Shown in pieces: positions 49,026 through 61,470 of a DNA stretch of 64,000 nt. The notes under the pieces are model-generated. The model had not been told where the DNA came from and did not search any database. It saw nothing but the letters and a program-made list of their open reading frames with translations. Source of the stretch: Beaufortia kweichowensis (taxonomy: Eukaryota; Chordata; Actinopteri; Cypriniformes; Gastromyzontidae); assembly GCA_019155185.1 (NCBI GenBank), contig CM032807.1, positions 16,241,529-16,305,528 of the forward strand, in the 5' to 3' direction. Each line of letters starts with the position of its first letter. The stretch's first letter is position 1. The position numbers and the translations under genes are program-made.

Positions 49026-50162
49026 CTATGTGTGCCCTTTGCGTCTGATCAGTCTCTTAAAGGCCTGTTTAAAGTCTTCATTAAAGCTGGTGTAAAGCAG
49101 CGGGTTTATGAGAGAGTTTATGTAGCCCAGCCAGGTGAGAAGGTCCGACACGTAAGGAGGCGGGTTTAACATCTTCAGTCCCACCAGCAGCTCCTTCAGG
49201 AAGAAGGGAAGCCAGCACAGAATGAAGGCCCCCAGAATGAGCCCTAAAATACGCGCCGCCTTCCTCTCCCGAGACGTGCAGATCTGATTTCTCTCGTCTG
49301 CCTCTGCCGTTTCCAAATCGATCGACGGCATGCGAACGGTGACGTGATTTCGCTCTAATTCCATGGTTGGGTCGGAATTGGAGAGGTCTGAGATGCAGAA
49401 AGCGTGCGTGACCCGGCAGTGATTCAGAGAGTTCTGACTGTCCGTGCTGCGGCTGCTGAGATGTCTCGACGAGCCGCGTTTCTGATACAATGTCTTGGCG
49501 GCCCCGTAGATGCGCGAGTACAGGATGAGGATGAGCGTCATGGGGATGTAAAACGCTCCGAAGGTGGAGAAGATGGTGTAGCCCACGTGATCGTGCTCTA
49601 TGATGCACTGCTGCGGGCCGCCGCTGTCCTCCCGACGCCTCCAGAACAGAGGAGGAATGGAGATAAACACAGAAATCACCCACGCCATCGCCACCATGAC
49701 GGCCGCCCGGCGAGCCGTTCTCTTGCGCGCGTACTCGATGGCTTTGGTGATGGCCCAGTAGCGGTCCAGCGCTATGACGCACAGGTGCAGAATGGAACTG
49801 GTACAGCAGGTCATGTCGACGCTCAGCCACGCCTCGCACACGATCTGCCCCAGCGACCACGTCTCCATGGTTATGTAGAGGATGCTAATGGGCATCACCA
49901 ACACGGCAACCAGGAAGTCAGTGACGGCCAGTGAGCAGATGAGGTAGTTTGCAGGGAGGTGGAGCTTCTTCGTGGTACATATGGCCGCGATGACCGCTGC
50001 ATTTACCACGGCCGTCAGTAGCGTCAGCAAGGCCAGCAGAGCCACCACCGCTAACCGTTCTGTCATCGCCTCCACTCGAAACGCCGCTCCTGGTGTGTCT
50101 GTGGAGTTGGTGGTGTTGGTCGGAGCACCAGAGGTTTCTGCCAGGTAGCGTTCCATCTCCAT
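49026..50162 (-). CDS. htr1e: 5-hydroxytryptamine receptor 1E
   Basis: This intronless coding exon of 378 residues encodes a class A GPCR of the Gi-coupled 5-HT1 group. N-glycosylation sequons occur at Asn16 and Asn19. The amine-binding Asp is in LSVDMTCCTSS (TM3), followed by IALDRYWAITKAIEYARKRT (DRY box), QKRGSSRHLSSRSTDSQNS in loop 3, RERKAARILGLILGAF, LCWLPFF (TM6) and YINSLINPLLYTSFNEDFKQ (TM7 NPxxY variant). The identity is closest to HTR1E rather than HTR1F or HTR1D, especially TKKLHLPANYLICSLAVTD and the end IRRKGHT. The neighbouring znf292 supports this. The ATG at 50162 follows an acceptor (CGTGTCTTCGACAG, exon start 50251), so at least one 5' untranslated exon lies upstream. Confidence 0.95.
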   Translation of the reverse strand: MEMERYLAETSGAPTNTTNSTDTPGAAFRVEAMTERLAVVALLALLTLLTAVVNAAVIAAICTTKKLHLPANYLICSLAVTDFLVAVLVMPISILYITMETWSLGQIVCEAWLSVDMTCCTSSILHLCVIALDRYWAITKAIEYARKRTARRAAVMVAMAWVISVFISIPPLFWRRREDSGGPQQCIIEHDHVGYTIFSTFGAFYIPMTLILILYSRIYGAAKTLYQKRGSSRHLSSRSTDSQNSLNHCRVTHAFCISDLSNSDPTMELERNHVTVRMPSIDLETAEADERNQICTSRERKAARILGLILGAFILCWLPFFLKELLVGLKMLNPPPYVSDLLTWLGYINSLINPLLYTSFNEDFKQAFKRLIRRKGHT

Positions 50163-52536
<2,374 letters not shown>

Positions 52537-52682
52537 TTGAAGTTTTTAAAGCTTTAACACTGGCTTATGCTATAGAAGGACAAAAATGTGGTAAGATTTA
52601 TCAACTTAGGAACAAATGACATCCTGAGCTCTACTTTAAGTGAAGCTGATAGAACTTCAGTCTGTCCTTGAGCTAATCTTTC

Positions 52683-52684
<2 letters not shown>

Positions 52685-52722
<38 letters not shown>
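52685..52722 (+). repeat. (AC)n microsatellite
   Basis: A clean run of about 38 bases of alternating AC. Confidence 0.95.
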
Positions 52723-52725
<3 letters not shown>

Positions 52726-53774
52726 GTCTTGAACAGAGTAAAAAAAGTCAAAGCAAACCTGGAGGACTGAAGAGCAAAACATCTTCTCAAAATCCCAAAA
52801 GTGCTGCTAGAAACATTAGTTGTGGTGTATAACCTCACATGTTCACTGCTGAATTAACCTGCTGCAGTAAAGTCTGAGACATACATCAGTGCCCAACTTT
52901 ATGCAAATGAGTGTTAACCATACAATATACAGTTCAGTTTGTACAGTAGAAAGTGTGTGTGTGTGTGCGCGTGTGCGTTTGTGTGTTGACTGAAAAGATT
53001 GTCTGCAATCAGGCAAAACTGGAGCTGAAACTCTGAACACGACCTCAGTTTCAGCATGTGGGTGGACAAACTCCCAGATAAATAAGATACACACATACAC
53101 ACAGCTGAAACATGACTGAATGTTGCTAACACAAGCAGACATCCAGAATAGATAACACTGCTGGTGAACAGGATGAGAAGATTGACAGGACTGATCTCAC
53201 CCAATATCAGCTATTAATCTCTCATGCATATTAATTCAGATATGATGCTAAAATTATAACATGCATAACACAATAAAAGTATAGTATTTTTTCTTTCTTA
53301 ATAATAAAAATGTTCATGATCTTCATCAGTGCACATTGTTCTCAAAATAAAAGATATCAGCAAACAAAATACAGTGAATGTCTGAATTACTGTTGAGCTT
53401 TATAACGCCACACATGACAATTATTACAATTCTTTAGATGAAACTGATATTCCTCAGACATTATTAGTGCTGTTTGCTAAGAAAAGCATTTCACTTCACC
53501 TGTTGTTCATAAGGAACTGGCATTTAATCAAATCATTAATTGCATAACATAAACACAGCGTTTACAGCAGCGGTTTGGGCTATTCTGAAGGGAATATAGT
53601 GCTTTAGTATTATAGTTGTTAGATGTTTTATCATTCCTCATAACACACTGTACATGCAGCTTTCTCTTGATGACATCACAGTGACTGAAGGTCCATGTCA
53701 GTGACATCAGCAGCACACAGAGGGCCATGTGTGATTTAGATTAATCTGATGACAGTCAGTTTTAATTAGTCATT

Positions 53775-53960
53775 ACTCTCTTGAAAATAAAGGTGCTTTA
53801 TAATGCCATAGAATAACATCCACACAATGTAGTGGAAAAATGCTTCTTTAGAGAATAAAAAGGCTATTAAATTACAAACATAAGACAGAAAGGTTCTATG
53901 GGGAACCAAAAATGGTTCTTGACATCACTGTGAAGCACATTTATTTTTAAGTGTGTAAAT
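53775..53960. repeat. Interspersed repeat with CTCTTgAAAATAAA-type ends
   Basis: It begins ACTCTCTTGAAAATAAAGGT and ends ATTTATTTTTAAGTGTG, inverted forms of one another, with the internal phrase GGTTCTATGGGGAACCAAAA. Related partial copies lie at about 23935-24030 and 55490-55590. It is a non-coding DNA-transposon-like family. Confidence 0.55.
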
Positions 53961-54435
53961 AACCCAAAAAATTCCCATCTTTACCATTTTTGAATATTTC
54001 CTGTGTGTGTGTATATATACTGTCTTCTTAAATTCACATGTATAATGATTTCTTTCTTGTATTTGATTAATCTTTTTTATTTATGTTGACTCATACAGTG
54101 TCCTCCAATAAGACTAAAACATAGTTACATCAAACTTCAACATTATCCTTTTGCTGCTCTGAAAACAGTTCTTTAAAACACAAATCTAGTTTTGCTTTAA
54201 TATCAAACGAACTAATAAAACATGCCGAAATAAACGATCATCATTTTTTCTATGATCTCACACACACGATATAAGAAACTCTTATTCTCGTGTTTCTGTC
54301 ACAAATTACATGAAGAATGAAAGACTCTTTAACTTTATTTCTCTTGCTGATCTCAGAAGTTTTGACTAAAGCGTTTGTTTTGTACGTTCTCATTCTCAAT
54401 CTAAAACAGCAAAAGCGTTTATTGAATGACCTCAC

Positions 54436-54720
54436 CTGCATCTCAAGCGTTCGCTGTTACTTCACTCGTCCATATACTGAATGAAATATCCATCATCCAT
54501 ATCAGCCTGCATGTGTCCAGTTGAGATGAATCCACACAAAAACACCTGAGCTAACACACCTGACATCTCCATCTCCATCTCCATCATCATCATCAGCCGT
54601 GTGTCTGATCTTCAGCTCCTCTCGTGCTCGTGCATGTGTGATAGACAGCAGAGAGCTCTTACAGCCGAGCTGCGCGGACAGACGATGCTGGGGATGGTTG
54701 CCATGGTGACGGGATAAAAC
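54436..54720 (-). other. Putative 5' untranslated exon / promoter region of htr1e
   Basis: On the minus strand a stretch of mixed composition ends at the donor GATGCAG followed by GTGAGG (54434-54435). This could pair with the acceptor just upstream of the htr1e start codon. It contains an RFX X-box and is less AT-rich than its surroundings. There is no conserved protein frame. The link to htr1e is inference from splice signals alone. Confidence 0.35.
54697..54710. promoter_or_regulatory. RFX-type X-box, GTTGCCATGGTGAC
   Basis: This 14-base site is an almost perfect inverted pair of RFX half-sites (GTTGCC and GGTGAC) separated by AT, which fits the consensus for RFX dimers. It lies at the proposed start region of the htr1e upstream exon. 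Confidence 0.5.
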
Positions 54721-55589
54721 GTCATGATGCTGGGAAGATGTTTCATTATTGGTCCGGTAATGACAGTTTGACAATAACCCTAACAAACAGTCCACAAACA
54801 CTGATGACATGAGACGGTAACAATCAATCAACAATTGTCTTTGGTTTCAGTAGATTTTAGAACTTAATAAAAAGAGTTCATCATTCACAACATGATATTT
54901 ATATGTAAAAGTATTTTATTTAAATATCATTCTAATTAAAAAAAACAATACAATACATATGATTTATTACAGAATATTTCATATATATCATATTTTTTAT
55001 TTAGTACTGCTCATGCTAGCTATAACACAACATGAAGACTATTAACACATGAAAGTAACCCTTACTTGTCTATGGTTTGTAAATGATAAATATTCACACC
55101 TCACAAAAGCTTGGAGAGTTTGTTTAATCACATCTTCTGTAAGCTTTAATTAAGCTGATGTGATTTAGACTCAAAGCAACATGATGTCAGGTGTGGAAAA
55201 GCTTCAGAAGCGACTGAAGACAAGCAAAAGGCCAAATGTAATTACCAGTGTAAGAAAAGTGTTCAGATCTGAGCTTTAAAGGACTCATAATGACAAGTGT
55301 AAATATAAATGTATGTTTGCATTCACAACTGCTCTGTTATTATTTAACAAACCCGTCCATCTGTGCTTTTCAGTGTCAAATAATAAAATAATCTGCTCTT
55401 TATCTTGTGTTGTGCTCAGTGTTATATGATTGAAGTGTGTTTGATGTCTAGAAGAGTCCAGAATTGTCAAACACACTTAAATCTGTTACTCACTCTTAAA
55501 AATAAAGCTGCTTCCTCAGTGATAAAGATAAAAGAACATTGTTTGGTTCCCCAAAGAATCATTCAAAGGTTCTTAACCTAAAGGATATA

Positions 55590-56014
55590 TTTCAATGTTT
55601 AAAATGACTTTTGTAGACAAAAATATAATTGTGCCAACATTCTAATTTCTCTTATTAGAAAACTAAAATTTTATTTTGAAAAAATATTTTTGAAATGGAT
55701 TATATGGAGCAAATAATAAATGAAATCCAGTCATTAAGAGTCCAGCATAGATAGAAATTTCTTCAGTTCATGTTTAAAAAGCTTCTCAGGTTGAAACCTT
55801 TGATATTATCTGATTTGATACTATCTTTATAAATTCAAGACAAAGTCTGAAGATGATCAAATATAACATAGTGTTCATTTATTTGAGATGCTTTTAGTCA
55901 CAATATAATTCACACAGTTGCAATTGTGTTATTTCATGGTTTTGATGTGTTTAATACTATTCTAAAATGTGGGAAAACATCTAAACAACAATGAGTAAAT
56001 GTTTGACTGGTACT
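55590..56014 (+). repeat. TIR-type interspersed repeat (ACCAGTCAAA family)
   Basis: It shares the whole interior of the 3128-3630 copy (CATAGATAGAAATTTCTTCA, AAATATAACATAGTGTTCAT, TTTCATGGTTTTGATG) and ends TTTGACTGGT, the family's right terminus. The left end is lost or decayed. Confidence 0.65.
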
Positions 56015-56756
56015 GAATTTTTGCTGACTTACTGTAGAATGTAAATAATGTCATATATAAATGTGTATGTATATATGATTGTACAGCTGTTCAATGACAA
56101 TTATTCTATTCTGTATTTTCTGTATGTATTGTACTGAAGTATCAAGTGTTCCTGTAATGAGTGAATCTTGTGCACAGAAGTGTATACGCATTTTTGAATA
56201 CATAAACATAAATGTATTTGATCTCTACAGAAATAATTATATTTTACAGATAGCAGATGCATTCCTCATGCATTCACTAATGTGTAAATAGAAACATTAC
56301 AAAGCATAAAACAGGTGTTTATAGTCTGGATTTGTATTTCTCTTAAGGCAAATCTAATCAGTGCCTTTCAGATGAGAACAAATGTCTAAATATAAAATGA
56401 AAGGCATCCCACGTGTGCTGTCAATCAAACAGTCAAAACACACACACACACGTCTGTGGACGACACCTCAGGAGTGAATGAGTGTCCACTGAAACTGTGA
56501 AACTGTGAATAATTATCATTTCATATACAGTAATCCATACAGAGAGGATTACACTGCTGTTGGATGTGGTGGGTGGATATTTGTCATAATTACAGCTCTG
56601 TGTGTTCTGATTCTCTTAACAAACTTCATAAAGAACAACAAGAAGTTCACATGTGTGCACATCACAAACACACACTCTCTTTCTCAGACAGGATGTGTGT
56701 GTGTGTGTTTATATATGTGTGTGTTCCACTGATATTATTTCCTCTACCTCTAAACC

Positions 56757-57133
56757 TGTCACCGAACAGAAGGGACGGAGTCAGCGGATGCCAAACAAAG
56801 GTGTCTTTAATAAAACAAACACAAGAAGATAAATCAAAACAGGAATGTAACTAAACAAATACTGTCCTTAGAAGTGCTGATGGGTAAAGGTGAACACGGA
56901 AGACGAGAAGATGATGAAGACGATGAGACGAAGATGAATCCACAGGTAAGAGTCCGGGTAACATTAAGTTTAGACAGGACAGTGACTGGTAGGGGTGAGT
57001 GTCCTTTATACAAGTGGTGATGACGGTCAGGTGTTGGTGATGATGATGATGACAATGAACAACAGGTGTGCGGAGGTGCAGGGTGATGTGGGAAGTGAAG
57101 TTTAAATACACGAAGACAGGTGACATCGTGACA
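56757..57133 (-). repeat. LTR, left copy (3' LTR in the favoured orientation)
   Basis: 377 bases with TGTCAC...GTGACA ends. A TATA-like box (CTTTATA on the + strand) lies at 57004-57010 and a minus-strand ATTAAA at 56806-56811. By eye it differs from the right copy at only about four places, including two one-base length changes that cancel. Confidence 0.92.
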
Positions 57134-57204
57134 GTACCCGGAAGCTGGCGTCCTCACAAGATCCACGGAGGGGGGAGAGGGAGGCTGGGTGGGTGGTCGA
57201 GGTC

Positions 57205-57430
57205 AGGAGGCTCGGGGTCAGGATCAGGAGGCTCGGGGTCAGGATCAGGAGGCTCGGGGTCAGGATCAGGAGGCTCGGGGTCAGGGTCAGGAGGCTCGGG
57301 GTCAGGGTCAGGAGGCTCGGGCTCTGGAGGCTCGGGGTCTGGAGGCTCGGGGTCAGGATCAGGAGGCTCGGGGTCAGGGTCAGGAGGCTCGGGGTCAGGG
57401 TCAGGAGGCTCGGGGTCAGGATCAGGCTCT
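57205..57430 (+). repeat. 21-bp tandem repeat block (GGCTCGGGGTCAGGATCAGGA)
   Basis: About ten units of mostly 21 bases, with some shorter variants, lie inside the LTR element. On the + strand they read as Gly-Ser repeats, on the minus strand as LTPSLLILTPSLL. This minus-strand reading is the last part of the element before its 3' LTR. Confidence 0.9.
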
Positions 57431-57479
57431 GGCGCCGCTTGTGGCGGCTGTGACCGCTCGGGTGCAGGTGGCAGCGAAG

Positions 57480-57625
57480 ACTGGGACGGCGGCGGCCGCT
57501 CTGGCGAAGACTGTGGCGGCGGCGGCCGCTCTGGCGAAGACTGTGGCGGCGGCGGCCGCTCTGGCGAAGACTGTGGCGGCGGCGGCCGCTCTGGCGAAGA
57601 CTGTGGCGGCCGGCGCCGCTTCTGG
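57480..57625 (+). repeat. 30-bp tandem repeat block (CGGCCGCTCTGGCGAAGACTGT)
   Basis: Four to five units of 30 bases, three perfect or nearly so, then decaying to 57715. Units carry CGGCCG palindromes. The minus-strand reading is alanine- and arginine-rich (SFARAAAAATVF type). Confidence 0.85.
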
Positions 57626-57719
57626 CGAAGACAATGGCGGCGGGCGGCCAGCTCTGGCGAAAGACTGTGGCGGCGGCGGCTGCCTGAAGACTGTGGCGGC
57701 GGGGCGGCAGCCTATGGGC

Positions 57720-58300
57720 AGGGGACTCAGAAGCGCCGGGAACAGGGGACTCACAAGCGCCGGGAACAGGGGACTCACAAGCGCCGGGAACAGGGGACTC
57801 ACAAGCGCCGGGAACAGGGGACTCACAAGCCTTGGGGAACAGGGGACTCACAAGCGCCGGGAACAGGGGACTCACAGGCGCCGGGAACAGGGGACTCACA
57901 AGCGCCGGGAACAGGGGACTCACAGGCGCCGGGAACAGGGGACTCACAGGCGCCGGGAACAGGGGACTCCCACAAGCCGCCGGGAACAGGGGACTCACAA
58001 GCGCCCGGGAACAGGGGACTCCCTGGCGCCGGGGAACAGGGGACTCCTACAAGCCGGGGAACAGAGGGACTCACAAGCGCCCGGGAACAGGGGACTCCTG
58101 GCGCCGGGAACAGGGGACTCACAAAGCCGGGAACAGGGGACTCACAAGCCGGAACAGGGGACTCCAAGCGCCGGGAACAGGGGACTCCACAAGCCCGGGG
58201 AACAGGGACTCTGGCGCCGGGAACAGGGGACTCACAAGCGCCGGGAACAGGGGACTCAGAAGCGCCGGGAACAGGGGACTCAGAAGCGCCGGGAACTGGG
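57720..58300 (+). repeat. 24-bp tandem repeat block (GGGAACAGGGGACTCACAAG)
   Basis: More than twenty copies of a 24-base unit. The left part is regular. From about 57960 many units gain or lose one or two bases, so no single frame survives. The minus strand reads SPVPGACE repeats in frame for runs of five or more units. Confidence 0.9.
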
Positions 58301-58480
58301 GACTTAGGGGAGACAGGGACTGGGAACCTAGAGGAGACAGATACTGGGGACCTAGAGGAGACAGGGACTGGGGATCTAGGGGAGACAGGAACTGGGGACC
58401 TAGGGGAGATAGGAACTGGGGACCTAGAGGAGACAGGGATTGGGAACCTAGCGGAGACAGGGACTGGGAATTCTGAGGAG
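58300..58480 (+). repeat. 24-bp tandem repeat block (GAGACAGGGACTGGGGACCT)
   Basis: About seven 24-base units, related in rhythm but not in sequence to the block before it. They read as a VPVSSRSP-type repeat on the minus strand, still in frame with the neighbouring SPVPGACE units. Confidence 0.85.
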
Positions 58481-58659
58481 TCTAGGAAACAGTCTGGGAA
58501 TTTTGGGGCTTCTAAAAACACAAGCAGGGAAACTCTAGGACATAGTCTAGGAACTCGAAACTCTAGGGCGGAGTCTGGGAACTCGAAACTCTCTAGGGCG
58601 GTGTCTGGGAACTCGGGAAAATCTAGAAGCGGAGTCTGGGAACTCCGGGCGCCCTCTTG

Positions 58660-59130
58660 GCGGGGACTGGACTCTCGAGGCAGCCCTCTTGGCGGGACTG
58701 GAGGCTCGGGAGCGGCCCTCTTGGCCGGGACTGGAGGCTCGGAACGGCCCTCTTGGCCGGACTGAGGCTCGAGGCGGCCCTCTTGGCCGGGACTGGAGGC
58801 TCGGGGCGGCCCTCTTGGCGGGACTGGAGGCTCGGGAGCGGCCCTCTTGGCTGGGACTGGAGGCTCGGGAACGCCCTCTTGGGCGGGACTGGAGGCACCG
58901 GGAACGCCCTCTTGGCCGGGACTGGAGGCTCGGGAACGGCCCTCTTGGCCGGGACTGGAGGCTCGGGAACGGCCCTCTTGGCCGGGACTGGAGGCTCGGG
59001 AGCGGCCCTCTTGGCCGGGACTGGAGGCTCGGGAGCGGCCCTCTTGGCCGGGACTGGAGGCTCGGGAACGCCCTCTTGGCGGGACTGGAGGCTCGGGAAC
59101 GGCCCTCTTGGCGGGACTGGAGGCACCGGA
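58660..59130 (+). repeat. 33-bp tandem repeat block (CGGCCCTCTTGGCCGGGACT)
   Basis: About fourteen 33-base units of the form GGGACTGGAGGCTCGGGA followed by ACGGCCCTCTTGGCC. The minus strand reads the 11-residue unit VPAKRAVPEPP. The block merges at its right end into the related CATCTTGGCC block. Confidence 0.9.
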
Positions 59131-59760
59131 ACGCCATCTTGGCGGGGACGTGACTCTCGAAGCGGCCATCTTGGCCGGGACGTGACTTCGAAGCGGCCAT
59201 CTTGGCGGGGCGTGACTCGGGAAGCGGCCATCTTGGCCGGGACGTGACTCTCGGAAGCGCCATCTTGGCCGGGACGTGACTCTCGGAAGCGGCCATCTTG
59301 GCCGGGACGTGACTCTCGGAAGCGGCCATCTTGGCCGGGACGTGACTCTCGGAAGCGGCCATCTTGGCCGGGACGTGACTCTCGGAAGCGGCCATCTTGG
59401 CCGGGACGTGACTTCGGAACATTCGGAAGCGGCCATCTTGGCCGGACGTGACTCGGAAGCGCCATCTTGGCGGGACGCGTGACTCGAGGCGGCCATCTTG
59501 GCCGGACGTGACTCTCGGAAGCGGCCATCTTGGCCCGAGGCGTGACTCGAAGCGGCCATCTTGGCCGGACGTGATTCTCGAAGCGGCCATCTTGGCGGGA
59601 CGTGACTCGGAAGCGGCCATCTTGGCCGGGGCGTGACTCTCGAAGCGCCATCTTGGCCGGACGTGACTCTTCGAAGCGGCCATCTTGGCCGGGACGTGAC
59701 TTCCGAAGCGGCCATCTTGGCCGGGGACGTGACTCCTCGGAAGGCTGCCATCTTGGCCGT
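59130..59760 (+). repeat. 33-bp tandem repeat block (GCGGCCATCTTGGCCGGGAC)
   Basis: About nineteen units of nominal 33 bases (GGGACGTGACTCTCGGAA then GCGGCCATCTTGGCC), many with one- to three-base losses. The minus strand reads the 11-residue unit VPAKMAASESH. Each unit carries a minus-strand CAAGATGGC core. Confidence 0.9.
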
Positions 59761-60085
59761 GACAGAACACGGGGGAGCGGCCATCTTGGCCGGGACCGAA
59801 CACGGGGGAGCGGCCATCTCGGCAGCGTCAGAACCCTGGGGAGCGGCCATCGTGACCACGTCAGAACCCTGGGGAGCGGCCATCTTGGCCGTGGCAGAAC
59901 TCTCGGCGGCAGCCATCTTGACCGCGGCAGAACTCTCGGCGGCGGCCGTCTTAGCCGCGGCAAAACTCTCGGCGGCGGCCATCTTAGTCACGGCAGAACT
60001 CTCGGCGGCGGCCATCTTTGCCGCGGCAGAACTCTCGGCGGCGGCCGTCTTAGCCGCGGCAGAACTCTCGGCGGCGGCCGGGACT
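59760..60085 (+). repeat. 33-bp tandem repeat block (GCAGAACTCTCGGCGGCGGC)
   Basis: About nine or ten units, well kept in length and in frame on the minus strand, where they read AAKMAAAESSA-type units rich in alanine. They lie closest to the gag-like start and are probably the least decayed part of the repeat region. Confidence 0.88.
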
Positions 60086-60214
60086 TGCGACAACAACCGG
60101 AGGGAGGAGTGTTGGCGGTAGTGCTAGGTGCGGTGGGAGTGGTGGTGGAAGCGCTTCGTGGAAGGCTTGACGAGCCGCTTCAAATAAATCCCGGAAAGCA
60201 TCCGACTGACTCAT
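60050..60214 (-). CDS. Gag-like N-terminal fragment of the LTR element
   Basis: This minus-strand frame begins at a methionine 22 bases inside the LTR boundary (MSQSDAFRDLFEAARQAFHE, then a run of prolines and leucines). The frame stops after about 54 residues. The alanine-rich 33-base repeats that follow are open in a different frame, so one length change separates them. The position next to an LTR and the helical-then-proline-rich composition suggest a gag remnant. No zinc knuckle or capsid motif was found, so the call is tentative. Confidence 0.35.
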   Translation of the reverse strand: MSQSDAFRDLFEAARQAFHEALPPPLPPHLALPPTLLPPVVVASPGRRREFCRG

Positions 60215-60235
60215 TCTGTTGTAGGTCCTGTCTTC

Positions 60236-60612
60236 TGTCACCGAACAGAAGGGACGGAGTCAGCGGATGCCAAACAAAGGTGTCTTTAATAAAACAAACA
60301 CAAGAAGATAAATCAAAACAGGAATGTAACTAAACAAATACTGTCCTTAGAAGTGCTGATGGGTAAAGGTGAACACGGAAGACGAGAAGATGATGAAGAC
60401 GATGAGACGAAGATGAATCCACAGGTAAGAGTCCGGGTAACATTCGTTTAGACAGGACAGTGACTGGTAGGGGGTGAGTGTCCTTTATACAAGTGGTGAT
60501 GACGGTCAGGTGTTGGTGATGATGATGATGACAATGAACAACAGGTGTGCGGAGGTGCAGGGTGACGTGGGAAGTGAAGTTTAAATACACGAAGACAGGT
60601 GACATCGTGACA
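60236..60612 (-). repeat. LTR, right copy (5' LTR in the favoured orientation)
   Basis: 377 bases, nearly identical to 56757-57133. The differences seen are ACATTCGTTTAG against ACATTAAGTTTAG, an extra G in TAGGGGGTGAG, and GGTGACGTGGG against GGTGATGTGGG. Confidence 0.92.
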
Positions 60613-60732
60613 AAACCTAACCACACAGAAAATATTAGCATTTTTAGATCTTAATTACCAACATTTTACAAATGAGGACATCCCCAGGTTTTGCTCACAT
60701 TTGGGTACAAATTAGTCCCCAAATAGAAAATT

Positions 60733-61470
<738 letters not shown>

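Larger units (their letters stand above)
56757..60612 (-). mobile_element. LTR-bounded non-autonomous retroelement filled with tandem repeats
   Basis: Two direct repeats of 377 bp (56757-57133 and 60236-60612) begin TGTCAC and end GTGACA. They are flanked by an exact 5-bp duplication AAACC (56752-56756 and 60613-60617). The minus-strand orientation is favoured: each LTR then has TATAAAGGAC, and about 200 bases later ATTAAA. The interior next to the 5' LTR then opens with a frame reading MSQSDAFRDLFEAARQAFHE and a proline-rich run, reminiscent of a gag N-terminus. The other 3 kb is GC-rich tandem repeats with many small length changes breaking the frame. No protease, reverse transcriptase, RNase H, integrase or envelope sequence is visible. 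A primer-binding site starting TGG was not found next to either LTR. Confidence 0.85.

Noticed and set aside
49404..49934. Plus-strand frame opposite htr1e
   Set aside because: Shadow of the GC-rich receptor coding sequence on the other strand; no independent features.
54502..54834. Minus-strand 110-residue frame upstream of htr1e
   Set aside because: No family resemblance, and His/Asp-rich low complexity near a trinucleotide run. More likely untranslated.
57068..58765. Long + strand frame rich in Gly-Ser and RREQGT repeats
   Set aside because: It crosses an LTR boundary and exists because the repeat units are multiples of three with few stop codons. The minus strand is the better-supported sense of the element.
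56757..60612. Prokaryote-like systems or CRISPR-type arrays in the repeat blocks
   Set aside because: The units are directly adjacent with no unique spacers, lie in a eukaryotic LTR context and show coding-type periodicity.
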